Part shown: piece by piece, positions 19,456 through 27,379 of the stretch
Position numbering within the stretch: the first letter of the stretch is position 1
Layout: each line of letters opens with the position of its first letter
Notes under the pieces: generated by a model
The model's input: the letters and a program-made list of their open reading frames with translations, nothing else
What the model was told of the DNA's origin: nothing
Database searches by the model: none
Position numbers and translations under genes: made by a program
Source of the DNA: Nostoc sp. FACHB-152
GTDB taxonomy: Bacteria; Cyanobacteriota; Cyanobacteriia; Cyanobacteriales; Nostocaceae
Direction of reading: 5' to 3'
DNA length: 64,000 nt
NCBI RefSeq assembly: GCF_014697475.1
Contig: NZ_JACJRV010000008.1
Span: forward strand, 124,001-188,000

Positions 19456-19826
19456 TTTCTCTTTAAATCTAATTGATATTAACCAAACACTTAGATATTT
19501 ATTAAATAATAATTTTTATAGATGCTATTAAATCAAATTTTAATTTCTTTTTTACCTACAAAATTAGTTATTAAATTAGTTAAAAAATATCTAAATATTT
19601 ATCATTGCAAATATAAATTTTTCTATCTAATATTATGTCTATAAACAGCATTATTCACAGGTTGTTTATTACAAAACCAAGCATTATTTCATACAATTCC
19701 ATAAATAAAAAGTGGAATTTCTACTGTACAAATTCAACAATTAACCCTGGATTTTTGTTGTAACCGCTCCATTTAATATTCCAGGAGCAATGATTTTTTT
19801 AACTACGAAATAGGAGAGTATTTCTA
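19456..19826. other. AT-rich upstream region of the Gly/Asn repeat gene
   Basis: About 370 nt of AT-rich sequence with several near-repeats of ATTAGTTATTAAATTAGTTA type (about 19560-19585). Nothing codes here. It probably holds the promoter of the downstream gene, whose strong ribosome-binding site AGGAGAG is at 19812-19818. Confidence 0.4.
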
Positions 19827-20609
19827 ATGGCAGATTCAAGTAATGCTAGTAGCAACCCATCTAATCAAAATGAAGAACTCCTTCGTCAATCACCCTTTGG
19901 TGCTTTGCTAGATATTCCAGGTGTAAAACCAGAAGATATCAGCAAATCTTTCGCCCAATCTGCTGGTGGTGCTGGAAATCCCTTTGGCCCTGGTGGTAGC
20001 GCACCAAATGCCAGTGAAGGCCCATATGGTGGTAATCCCTTTGCAGGCTTTGGCGATCCAAATGCTCCAGGCAGTCCGTTGACTGGTGGTAAGAACCCTT
20101 GGGCAGCTATCCCTAAGGGTGCTAGCGATCCTTTAACTGGTGGTGGCAACCCTTCCACAGGCGGTACAAGCGGTGGTAGCGACCCCTTCGCAGGCTTTGG
20201 TGATCCAAATGCTTCAGGCAGTCCGTTGACTGGCGGTAAGAACCCTTGGACTCCTCTCAATCAGATTCCCAGCGATCCTTCAACTGATAGCAAAAGCCCC
20301 TTCGCTAGCTTTGGTGATCCAAATGCTCCAGGCAGCGCGTTGACTGGCGGTAAGAACCCTTGGACTCCTCTCAATCAGATTCCCAGCAATCCTTCAACTG
20401 GTAGCGGCAGTCCCGTGCCAGGTGGTGCAAGCGGTAACAATCCCTTTGGAGGCGGTAGTAACCCCTTTGCAGGTGGTAGCAATCCCTTGGGAGGCGGTAA
20501 CAACCCCTTTGCAGGTGGTGGCAACCCCTTAGGAGGCGGTAACAACCCCTTGGGAGGCGGTAACAACCCCTTTGCAAGTGGTGGCAACCCCTTTGCAGGT
20601 GGACAGTAG
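19827..20609 (+). CDS. Gly/Asn/Pro-rich NPF-repeat protein (C-terminal frameshift likely)
   Basis: A 260-residue low-complexity protein of unknown function. After a short N-terminus with the motif RQSPFGALLDI (residues 20-30), it has three copies of a FGDPNAxGSxLTGGKNPW unit and then a run of GGGNPFAGG-type repeats. No signal peptide or membrane segment is visible. The motif RQSPFGxLxDI recurs in the next gene, so the two probably belong to one system. Reading in the +1 frame past the stop continues the NPF pattern to TAG at 20653-20655, suggesting a 1-nt frameshift near 20604. A strong AGGAGAG site supports the start. Confidence 0.7.
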   Translation: MADSSNASSNPSNQNEELLRQSPFGALLDIPGVKPEDISKSFAQSAGGAGNPFGPGGSAPNASEGPYGGNPFAGFGDPNAPGSPLTGGKNPWAAIPKGASDPLTGGGNPSTGGTSGGSDPFAGFGDPNASGSPLTGGKNPWTPLNQIPSDPSTDSKSPFASFGDPNAPGSALTGGKNPWTPLNQIPSNPSTGSGSPVPGGASGNNPFGGGSNPFAGGSNPLGGGNNPFAGGGNPLGGGNNPLGGGNNPFASGGNPFAGGQ

Positions 20610-20680
20610 TGGTAATCCTTTCGCAGATGGTAGTAGTTTCCCGTTTGCTTCTTAGCAGTAGTCAATAGAATCTTTCTAAA

Positions 20681-20737
20681 AAACCGCAGTTAAACATAAA
20701 TCATGAACTGTGAAATGGTTGTGTTTAACTACGGTTT
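20681..20737 (+). terminator. Hairpin terminator between the two Gly/Asn-repeat genes
   Basis: Arms AAACCGCAGTTAAACA (20681-20696) and TGTTTAACTACGGTTT (20722-20737) pair at 15 of 16 positions, followed by CATTTCCT. The first repeat-protein gene therefore ends its transcript here and the next one needs its own promoter. Confidence 0.7.
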
Positions 20738-21019
20738 CATTTCCTGTGATTGATTACTGTAACAACTCTACTGTTGGATTATTGATATAAATCTACGGGT
20801 AAAAAAGCAAAAAAATGTTATGTATATCAAAAAATAAATCATTGCTTAATAATTAAAAATATAATAGATTTGCTTGAGATATATTTAATAAGAACAAATT
20901 TAAAAAAATATAAAAATATTATCCAAGAATAAGAAAATAATCTATTAAAAATCTTAATCTAAGTAGAAAATACTGCTGTTATAAAAAATATTTGAAGTCA
21001 AAATAGGAGATTAAAGCTG
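20738..21019. other. AT-rich upstream region of the GNW-repeat gene
   Basis: About 280 nt of very AT-rich DNA without coding capacity. The ribosome-binding site AGGAG (21004-21008) precedes the ATG. The sequence AAATAGGAGA just before this gene is also found before the previous repeat-protein gene (19809-19817), hinting at shared leader ancestry. Confidence 0.4.
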
Positions 21020-22306
21020 ATGGAAGAATCTGCTGTCAACCCATTCGGTTCAAGTAATCCTTTTACTAGCAATAATGGCAGTGTGCCTCAGCGATCGCCT
21101 TTTGGAAATCTGTCAGATATAGGTCAATATATACCAGAAGGCGTTAGCAATCCTTTTACAAGTCCCAGTACCCTTCCTGGTGGAATTAACCCTTTTGTCA
21201 GTGATGGTGGTAGTCGGTTTGAGCAACTAATTTTTGGTCGCTTGAAATTAGTTTTAGGCGACGACTTCTTTAATGGTAGTAATAGCCCATTTACAAGTGG
21301 TAAATTACCTCAATTTATTGGAGGCGGCAATCTATTTAATGTAGGTACGCCACCTTTTAATGCAAATAATTTACCTGTTGGTAATGGCAACCGAGATTTT
21401 GGTAATAACAACGCAATTATTGGAAATTTCAACTCAACTTATGGCAGTGACAATGCCACGATTGGCAATGGCAACTGGAACTTTAATACTAATAACACCA
21501 CAATTGGCAATGGCAATTGGAAGTTTGGCGGCAACAATACAATAGTTGGTAATGGTAACTGGCATTGGGATGAGGGTAATAACAATGCCACTTTAGGCAA
21601 TGGCAATTGGCAATTTGGTAAAAGTAATCAAACCGTTGGTAATGGTAATTGGAACTTTGGTAGTGGCAATACAACAGTTGGTAATGGTAACTGGCATTGG
21701 GATGAGGGAACTAATAATACTACTTTAGGTAATGGTAATTGGCAATTTGGTAGCAGCAATAAAACCCTTGGTAATGGCAACTGGGATTTTGGTAAAAATA
21801 ACACAATTGTAGGTAATGGCAATTGGGTTTTTACCAATGACAACACAATTGTAGGTAATGGTGTTAGGCTATTAGAGGGTAATAACACAACAATTGGTGT
21901 TAATGGTAATGCTGAAAATTTAAATTCATTATTCCAAAACCAGAAAAGCGATGTTGATAGTTTAATTAACGCTCTGGTAGGAAAAATAGGTCAAGATTTT
22001 CTGCCACTAACTAGTAAATTTGATAGTTCTGAAACTGAGACGTTTAACCGACTCATCCTTTTTAGAGGTACTGACGGGGATAACAGTAATATATCTAATC
22101 AACTTGATCAGTTTTTCAGCAGCTTATTCGGTGATATCCCATTCAATGAATTACCTTATGTGCCTGGAACCAATTTTCAATCTGTTCCAGAACCTACAAC
22201 TTCAGTACCGTTAATATTATGTGGCTTTGTATTTTTGCTATTGTCTAAGTTCAAACCAAAAATATTGCTAAAAAACAAGAATAATGAGTGTAGCAGTCTG
22301 AAATAA
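21020..22306 (+). CDS. GNGNW-repeat protein with PEP-CTERM tail
   Basis: A 428-residue protein of unknown function. The N-terminal part has NPFGSSNPFTS and QRSPFGNLSDI, the motif shared with the preceding gene. Residues about 120-285 are about fifteen tandem units of the form xxTxGNGNWxFGxxN, which should stack as a regular beta-solenoid. The C-terminus SVPEPTTSVPLILCG, then a hydrophobic segment and Lys-rich end, is a PEP-CTERM signal. No classical N-terminal signal peptide is obvious, which is odd for a PEP-CTERM protein. The regular repeat and tail suggest an extracellular or surface structural protein. Confidence 0.75.
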   Translation: MEESAVNPFGSSNPFTSNNGSVPQRSPFGNLSDIGQYIPEGVSNPFTSPSTLPGGINPFVSDGGSRFEQLIFGRLKLVLGDDFFNGSNSPFTSGKLPQFIGGGNLFNVGTPPFNANNLPVGNGNRDFGNNNAIIGNFNSTYGSDNATIGNGNWNFNTNNTTIGNGNWKFGGNNTIVGNGNWHWDEGNNNATLGNGNWQFGKSNQTVGNGNWNFGSGNTTVGNGNWHWDEGTNNTTLGNGNWQFGSSNKTLGNGNWDFGKNNTIVGNGNWVFTNDNTIVGNGVRLLEGNNTTIGVNGNAENLNSLFQNQKSDVDSLINALVGKIGQDFLPLTSKFDSSETETFNRLILFRGTDGDNSNISNQLDQFFSSLFGDIPFNELPYVPGTNFQSVPEPTTSVPLILCGFVFLLLSKFKPKILLKNKNNECSSLK

Positions 22307-22499
22307 GTTATAAATAAATCTACTTCTTACCCCGTATTTCCTTCTTCAAGCAGTAACTTATAAATCCAAAAGCTTATTATAGGCGATCGCACTCAAAGAG
22401 CGGCTGATCTGCTGATGTTGGGTATATCAGCTAACATCGGAAACTTTTTGTAATTAGTTCTGTCTATCAGACTAATTCATTAGTTTATCAGGAATTTAT

Positions 22500-23438
22500 A
22501 TGCGATCGCCTATCGTAATGGGTACAGGCTTACTTGTATCCTTAATTTTTAATGCTCAGGTATTAGCGCAATCTACAGTACAGTTACCCCAACTCACTGC
22601 ACAAAATACCACTCAACAAATCTTTAACAATAATAACAAAAAGCTCCAATCAAGCATTATTACTTTGGAAAGAACGGCGTGTTTTGGTGCTTGCCCAATC
22701 TATAAAATTACCATATTTGGTGATGGTAGGGTAGTCTACGAAGGACAGCGTTTTGTTAAAGTTGTAGGTAAGAGAACAGCCAGAATTAGTCCTCAAGCAG
22801 TTAAAAGATTAGTTGCAGAATTTCAAAAGCTCAACTATTTCTCATTGTCAGATAACTATCAAGGCGGCCCTACAGATTTACCTTCTGCAATCACATCTTT
22901 CACTATCGGTAAACAGCAGAAAACTGTGAACCATTACCTCGGTTCACCTAATGCACCGCAAGCACTAACAGCCTTAGAAAATAAAATAGATGCTGTTGTT
23001 AATTCTCAGCGTTGGATTGGTGCAAAAAATGAACCAACACAAAATCCTAGTGATTCAAATTCTACTCAGCTAAAAGTTAACCGCCAGTTGTGGAATCAGC
23101 AAAAGCTGTCTAATTATCGCTTTACATTTAGCAGGAGTTGTTTTTGTGTACCCAAGGCTACCCAACCAGTTGTAATTACAGTCCGTAATGGTCAAGTTGC
23201 TTCTGTTACTGCTGTTAACAACAATGACCCAGTTGATGCAGAATTATTCCAACAATATAATTCAATTCCTAAACTGTTTGGCATAATTGAGGATGCGATC
23301 GCCAGAAAGGCATCCAATCTGGCAGTCAAATATGATCCTAAACTTGGATATCCGACGCAAATCAATATCGATTACAATCAACAAGTTGCCGATGAAGAAT
23401 TATTTCTTACTATCAGCAATTTGCAACCATTGAATTAG
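22500..23438 (+). CDS. Secreted DUF6438/DUF6174-like protein
   Basis: A 312-residue protein with a signal peptide (cleavage near LAQS, residue 24). The first domain (about residues 48-180) has the LERTACFGACPIYKITIFGDGRVVYEG pattern typical of DUF6438. The second (about 195-312) has WNQQKLSNYRF, SRSCFC and VRNGQVASV, typical of DUF6174. Each domain has a conserved Cys pair that may form a disulfide after export. The function is unknown. AGGA at 22490 precedes the ATG. A HIP1 site overlaps the start codon region. Confidence 0.75.
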   Translation: MRSPIVMGTGLLVSLIFNAQVLAQSTVQLPQLTAQNTTQQIFNNNNKKLQSSIITLERTACFGACPIYKITIFGDGRVVYEGQRFVKVVGKRTARISPQAVKRLVAEFQKLNYFSLSDNYQGGPTDLPSAITSFTIGKQQKTVNHYLGSPNAPQALTALENKIDAVVNSQRWIGAKNEPTQNPSDSNSTQLKVNRQLWNQQKLSNYRFTFSRSCFCVPKATQPVVITVRNGQVASVTAVNNNDPVDAELFQQYNSIPKLFGIIEDAIARKASNLAVKYDPKLGYPTQINIDYNQQVADEELFLTISNLQPLN

Positions 23439-23541
23439 TTACTTTCAAAAAATAAATTATCCTTAAGGATTTATGCAAGATGCTATTCTGCGGCATTATA
23501 TCCCAAGGATTGCTTATATTCCTTTGTTGAGAGCTATAGAA

Positions 23542-23590
23542 GAGTGGATATTTTTAGGGTGAAACATACTAAACCTAAAAATATCCGCTC
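23542..23590. terminator. Strong hairpin, probably bidirectional terminator
   Basis: Arms of 17 nt, GAGTGGATATTTTTAGG (23542-23558) and CCTAAAAATATCCGCTC (23574-23590), pair with one G-T wobble and a 15-nt loop; TTATTTTCAT follows on the + strand. It lies between convergent genes, so it can serve both. Confidence 0.75.
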
Positions 23591-23680
23591 TTATTTTCAT
23601 AACCGTCTCAGACTTTAAATTCATTAAAACCTAGTTTAGGTTGCACTTTGCAATTGTTATTTACAAAGTTATAGGCTATC

Positions 23681-24424
23681 TTAAGTTACTAATGTAAATT
23701 TACCTGTAGCAAGGTCATAACGGCCACCGACTACCTTCAGTTTGCCTTCTTTTACTAAGCCTTTTAAAATTGTGGAACTTTCGGTTAATTTTGCTACTTG
23801 ATATTGAACATTAGCAGCAATAGAATTTTCTATTAAATTACCAGTTTTGTTTCTAACAGATTCTACTGCGGGTTTTATTTCCTCTACAAAAGAGCTAAGT
23901 CTACCAGGAAGGGGATCACCTTTAACAGCAGCTGATACCGCACCACATTTTGCATGACCTACAACTACAATTAATTGAGAGCCTAATACAGCTGAGGCAA
24001 ATTCTAGGCTACCTATAGCTGTGTCGCTGGCGACATTGCCAGCTAATCGAACGACGAATAAATCACCTAATCCTTGATCAAAAACAATTTCGGCAGGTAC
24101 TCTAGAATCAGCACAACCTAATATAGATGCAAATGGATATTGAGCTTCAGCAGTTTCTTGTAAACGCAATTTTGATTGGTTTGGGTTAAGGCGCCTTCCT
24201 TCTATAAATCTTTTATTGCCCTCTAGAATTCTTGTTAAAGCTGCTTGAGGATCTACTGGTTTAGGTGCTTGAGGTTTTTTCTCAGTATTAGATTGTTGTT
24301 GAGCAGCAGCTTGCTCTCCGTTTAAAATAACATTAGCAGCAGCTGTAGCACCAATGCCAAGGCTGCCCACACCTGCTAACTTTAAAAAATTACGTCGTCC
24401 AACAAATCCATTAATCCGGCTCAT
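23681..24424 (-). CDS. Tat-exported beta-carbonic anhydrase (copy 1)
   Basis: It interconverts CO2 and bicarbonate. The 247-residue protein has a twin-arginine signal (GRRNFLKLAG, residues 8-17) and the beta-class zinc motifs GCADSRVPAE (Cys, Asp-Arg dyad) and GHAKCGAV (His, Cys). I chose the ATG at 24424 because it aligns with the start of the neighbouring paralogue (MxRINGFxGRR); a longer frame to 24541 has no support. It should work in the periplasm. A Gln/Pro/Lys-rich linker of about 25 residues follows the signal. It is a tandem paralogue of the next gene, with the same orientation. Confidence 0.9.
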   Translation of the reverse strand: MSRINGFVGRRNFLKLAGVGSLGIGATAAANVILNGEQAAAQQQSNTEKKPQAPKPVDPQAALTRILEGNKRFIEGRRLNPNQSKLRLQETAEAQYPFASILGCADSRVPAEIVFDQGLGDLFVVRLAGNVASDTAIGSLEFASAVLGSQLIVVVGHAKCGAVSAAVKGDPLPGRLSSFVEEIKPAVESVRNKTGNLIENSIAANVQYQVAKLTESSTILKGLVKEGKLKVVGGRYDLATGKFTLVT

Positions 24425-24753
24425 CAATTCCCCCCCCACTTCCAAAAGTAAACAGAGACTAAGTTGCCATAATCTAAATAAAATTAATTCCTCTAGCCTT
24501 AAGATGCGATCCCTCCATAGCATACTTTGTCTTTCAGGCAAAGAGAAATTTATTGATGCAACTTAGAAATATTAAATCTTTGTTATTGATTGAACTATAT
24601 CAGAATGGTGTATCGCACTTAAACTAGACTTGCATATAAGAATAATATGGTTAAGTATGTGTTTGCTCTATAGTTGGTATGAAACCTAAAAGCAAAATCT
24701 TGTTAAGAAAGCTTGACATAGACGCAACTTGTTGCATCTATGTAGTCTATAAA
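24425..24753. other. Gap between the carbonic anhydrase genes, with terminator hairpin
   Basis: This 329-nt gap contains the hairpin ACATAGACGCAAC (24716-24728) / GTTGCATCTATGT (24731-24743), which pairs at 12 of 13 positions just downstream of the second gene on the - strand. The rest is AT-rich leader of copy 1. The two genes are thus likely transcribed separately. Confidence 0.6.
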
Positions 24754-25467
24754 TCAAGTAATGAAATTAACTTGACCAGTCTCAATATCGTAACAAGCAC
24801 CAACAATTTTGAGTTTGCCTGCTTGGATCAATTTAGCTAATATTGTCGAATTTTGTTGTAATTTTTTCGCCTGATATTGAACATTAGCAATGACTGCATC
24901 GGTTGAATTTAAGCTGTTGAATGCAGGTTTGATGCTTTCAACAATATAGCCAATCCTACCAGGCAGAGGTTCGTTTGCAATGGCTGCTGCTACAGCCCCG
25001 CATTTTGTATGACCTAACACGACAATCAGCTGTGTGCCTAGTACGGTTGTGGTATATTCCAAGCTACCTATAGCCATATCACTAGCAACATTACCAGCGA
25101 CTCGCACAACAAATAAATCTCCTAGCCCTTGGTCGAAAATCATTTCCGCAGGTACTCTAGAGTCGGCACAACCTAAAATAGCGGCAAAAGGGTACTGCGC
25201 TTTGGCGACTAATTGCAAACGTGCCAATGATTGATGGGGATATTGGCGTTTGTATTGGATAAATCGTTGATTACCATCCAGCAAAAGTTGCAAAGCCTGA
25301 TTTGAGTTAACTGGATTAGGATTAACGGGACTAACATCAGCAATCGCAGTTTTGGGCGTAGCGCCTATTAGGCTACCACTAATAGCCGTAGCGGCGATCG
25401 CTAAACTACCTGAGCCGACAAACTTTAAAAAATCACGACGACCAATAAATCCATTAATTCTAGCCAT
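24754..25467 (-). CDS. Tat-exported beta-carbonic anhydrase (copy 2)
   Basis: A 237-residue paralogue of the preceding gene product. It has the twin-arginine motif GRRDFLKFVG, zinc-site motifs GCADSRVPAE and GHTKCGAV, and the same LPGRIGYIVE region. Periplasmic location is predicted. The two copies differ mainly in the linker after the signal and in the C-terminal part, so they are not a very recent duplication. Roles could be supply of CO2/HCO3- at the cell surface or within calcifying or sheathed colonies; this is inference. Confidence 0.9.
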   Translation of the reverse strand: MARINGFIGRRDFLKFVGSGSLAIAATAISGSLIGATPKTAIADVSPVNPNPVNSNQALQLLLDGNQRFIQYKRQYPHQSLARLQLVAKAQYPFAAILGCADSRVPAEMIFDQGLGDLFVVRVAGNVASDMAIGSLEYTTTVLGTQLIVVLGHTKCGAVAAAIANEPLPGRIGYIVESIKPAFNSLNSTDAVIANVQYQAKKLQQNSTILAKLIQAGKLKIVGACYDIETGQVNFIT

Positions 25468-25921
25468 TCATCTACCTGGCAACATTTGCGTTGTTGGCAA
25501 GAGGATATCAAACTTTGGCTATGTGCAAGAGTTAGTTCTGACACTGTTTTATCAGATATTTGTAGTTAATTAGCTAGTGCCTCAGGCTGACACTCAGTAT
25601 TGATAAAAATATTATTTGAGAATTTAACAATTTAATTGTAATCTGCAAGCAATATTTTCTTGTTTGGTGAAAAAAAGATTGTAAAAACTTGAAAATCAAT
25701 AGTAAAGCTATGCATTCTCCTCCTATTTAGGACTAACGCAGCTTTTTCACTATTTACATTGTATTAAAAATGCTCCGTATTTTTATAGCAATATTTTATA
25801 CATATTTTTTGTAAGCAAATGTTTTTTAATAACACTGTTGCTTAGTAATCTCACAGATGGCACACTGAACTGTTCAATGTATCTTTGTATGGTGATATCA
25901 AATACAAGTGTGTTTCCTGTT
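25468..25921. other. Intergenic region between divergent genes
   Basis: A 454-nt AT-rich gap between the carbonic anhydrase (-) and the beta-helix gene (+). It must hold promoters for both directions. No well-formed hairpin or clear promoter boxes were recognised. Confidence 0.4.
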
Positions 25922-27340
25922 ATGAAAATTAGTTTGAGTATTGGCGCATCTTTTGTGCTTCCTTTGATGTTGACCAGTTTAATTGATGCACAAGGGATCA
26001 ATCTATCTTCCAAGACATTTGCAAGTTCTTCATCTACTGTTTCCAAAGTTTCTACTGTTTCTAATGTTAAAGAAACAATGGTACGTGGCCGCAAGCTGAT
26101 TAGCGCAGCAACAAGTCCAGTTACATATTATGTAAGTGGATCTGGAAGCGATAGCAATGATGGTCTTTCTTCCTCATCCGCTTTTAGAACCATTCAAAAA
26201 GCAGCAGATCTCACCAAACCAGGAGACACCGTTTTGATTATGAACGGACTCTACACAAATATGTACCCTGGTTGGGTAGTAAATATCACCCGCTCTGGAA
26301 CTGCTAATGCATGGATCAAGTACAGAGCATATCCAGGACACTCACCTAAAATTAAGCATAATACATGGAATGGAATTGTCCTTAGCAAAGGAGCATCTTA
26401 TATTGAGGTTCAAGGATTAGAGATTGAAGGAAATAATGCTAACATTACCCTTAGTTATGCTCAGAGTCAGAAGTATAACGCTAATAACGCACAGACAAAC
26501 GGAAACTGTCTCTACGTTGATGGACGAATGGGTGCTACTCCTCACAACATACGTATCCTGAACAACAAAGTATATAATTGCGGTGGAGCTGGGATTAGTT
26601 CAGTTCGAGCAGACTATATAACTATAGCGGGGAATGAAGTATTCAATAATGCTTGGTATTCTGTAAACGCGAACAGTGGCATTTCCATTGGGCAGGGTAT
26701 AGATATTGATAACTACAGAGGATACAAGATGTTTATCCTCAACAACAAAGTCCACCACAATCGGCAGTATATTCCTTGGATAAAATATGGGAGTATGACA
26801 GACGGTAATGGCATAATTGTTGATGATACTCAACATACCCAGAATGGTTCCACTGAACCACCATATAAAGGACGTACCTTAATTGCTAACAACATTACGT
26901 ATAAAAATGGTGGTTCAGGCATTCATACCTTCAAAGGTGACCATGTAGATATTATCAATAACACTGCCTATATGAATAGCCAGAGTCCAGAAATTAATAA
27001 TGGACAAATTTTTACCAGTAAGTCAAATGATGTCAAGATTATGAATAACATTATTTATTCTACTCCTGACAATAGGGTGAACAGTAACTGGGGTAATACA
27101 AATGTCACCTTTGACTACAATATATACGCCAACGCTAAAACTTCTGATATTTTAGTCAAAGGGCCTAATGACATTATTGCCGATCCCCAGTTTGTTAATC
27201 CCTCAGCAAATGACTTTCGTTTAAGGTCTAGTAGTCCAGCAATTAACAGAGGTGTTAAGTTTATGGACACAGATTATGTACAAAAACCTCGTCCTTCTGG
27301 CGGAGGATATGATATAGGTGCATACGAGTACCAATACTAG
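25922..27340 (+). CDS. Secreted right-handed parallel beta-helix protein
   Basis: A 472-residue exported protein; the signal peptide is MKISLSIGASFVLPLMLTSL. The mature part begins YYVSGSGSDSNDGLSSSSAFRTIQKA and PGDTVLIMNGLY, then has many IRILNNKVYN/ITIAGNEVFN rungs and ends GGYDIGAYEY, typical of pectate-lyase-like (PbH1) polysaccharide-active proteins. I use the ATG at 25922, since the longer frame from 25838 would bury the signal. It is convergent with the Wzc gene at the end of the exopolysaccharide locus, so it may cut or modify that polymer. No catalytic residues can be assigned with confidence. Confidence 0.8.
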   Translation: MKISLSIGASFVLPLMLTSLIDAQGINLSSKTFASSSSTVSKVSTVSNVKETMVRGRKLISAATSPVTYYVSGSGSDSNDGLSSSSAFRTIQKAADLTKPGDTVLIMNGLYTNMYPGWVVNITRSGTANAWIKYRAYPGHSPKIKHNTWNGIVLSKGASYIEVQGLEIEGNNANITLSYAQSQKYNANNAQTNGNCLYVDGRMGATPHNIRILNNKVYNCGGAGISSVRADYITIAGNEVFNNAWYSVNANSGISIGQGIDIDNYRGYKMFILNNKVHHNRQYIPWIKYGSMTDGNGIIVDDTQHTQNGSTEPPYKGRTLIANNITYKNGGSGIHTFKGDHVDIINNTAYMNSQSPEINNGQIFTSKSNDVKIMNNIIYSTPDNRVNSNWGNTNVTFDYNIYANAKTSDILVKGPNDIIADPQFVNPSANDFRLRSSSPAINRGVKFMDTDYVQKPRPSGGGYDIGAYEYQY

Positions 27341-27379
27341 TAACGAGGTTAGTAGGAGGTTGTGTAGCAAAAACGTAAA

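Noticed and set aside
20371-20665. Two - strand open frames across the NPF repeats
   Set aside because: They are mirror frames of a low-complexity coding repeat on the + strand, which has a strong ribosome-binding site; the - frames show no start signal or known pattern.
21489-21888. - strand frames rich in Leu-Pro or Tyr-His over the GNGNW repeat
   Set aside because: They are shadows of the regular 33-36-nt coding repeats on the + strand.
24425-24541. N-terminal extension of the first carbonic anhydrase
   Set aside because: The paralogue starts at MARINGFIGRR, matching the internal MSRINGFVGRR; the extension would block the Tat signal.
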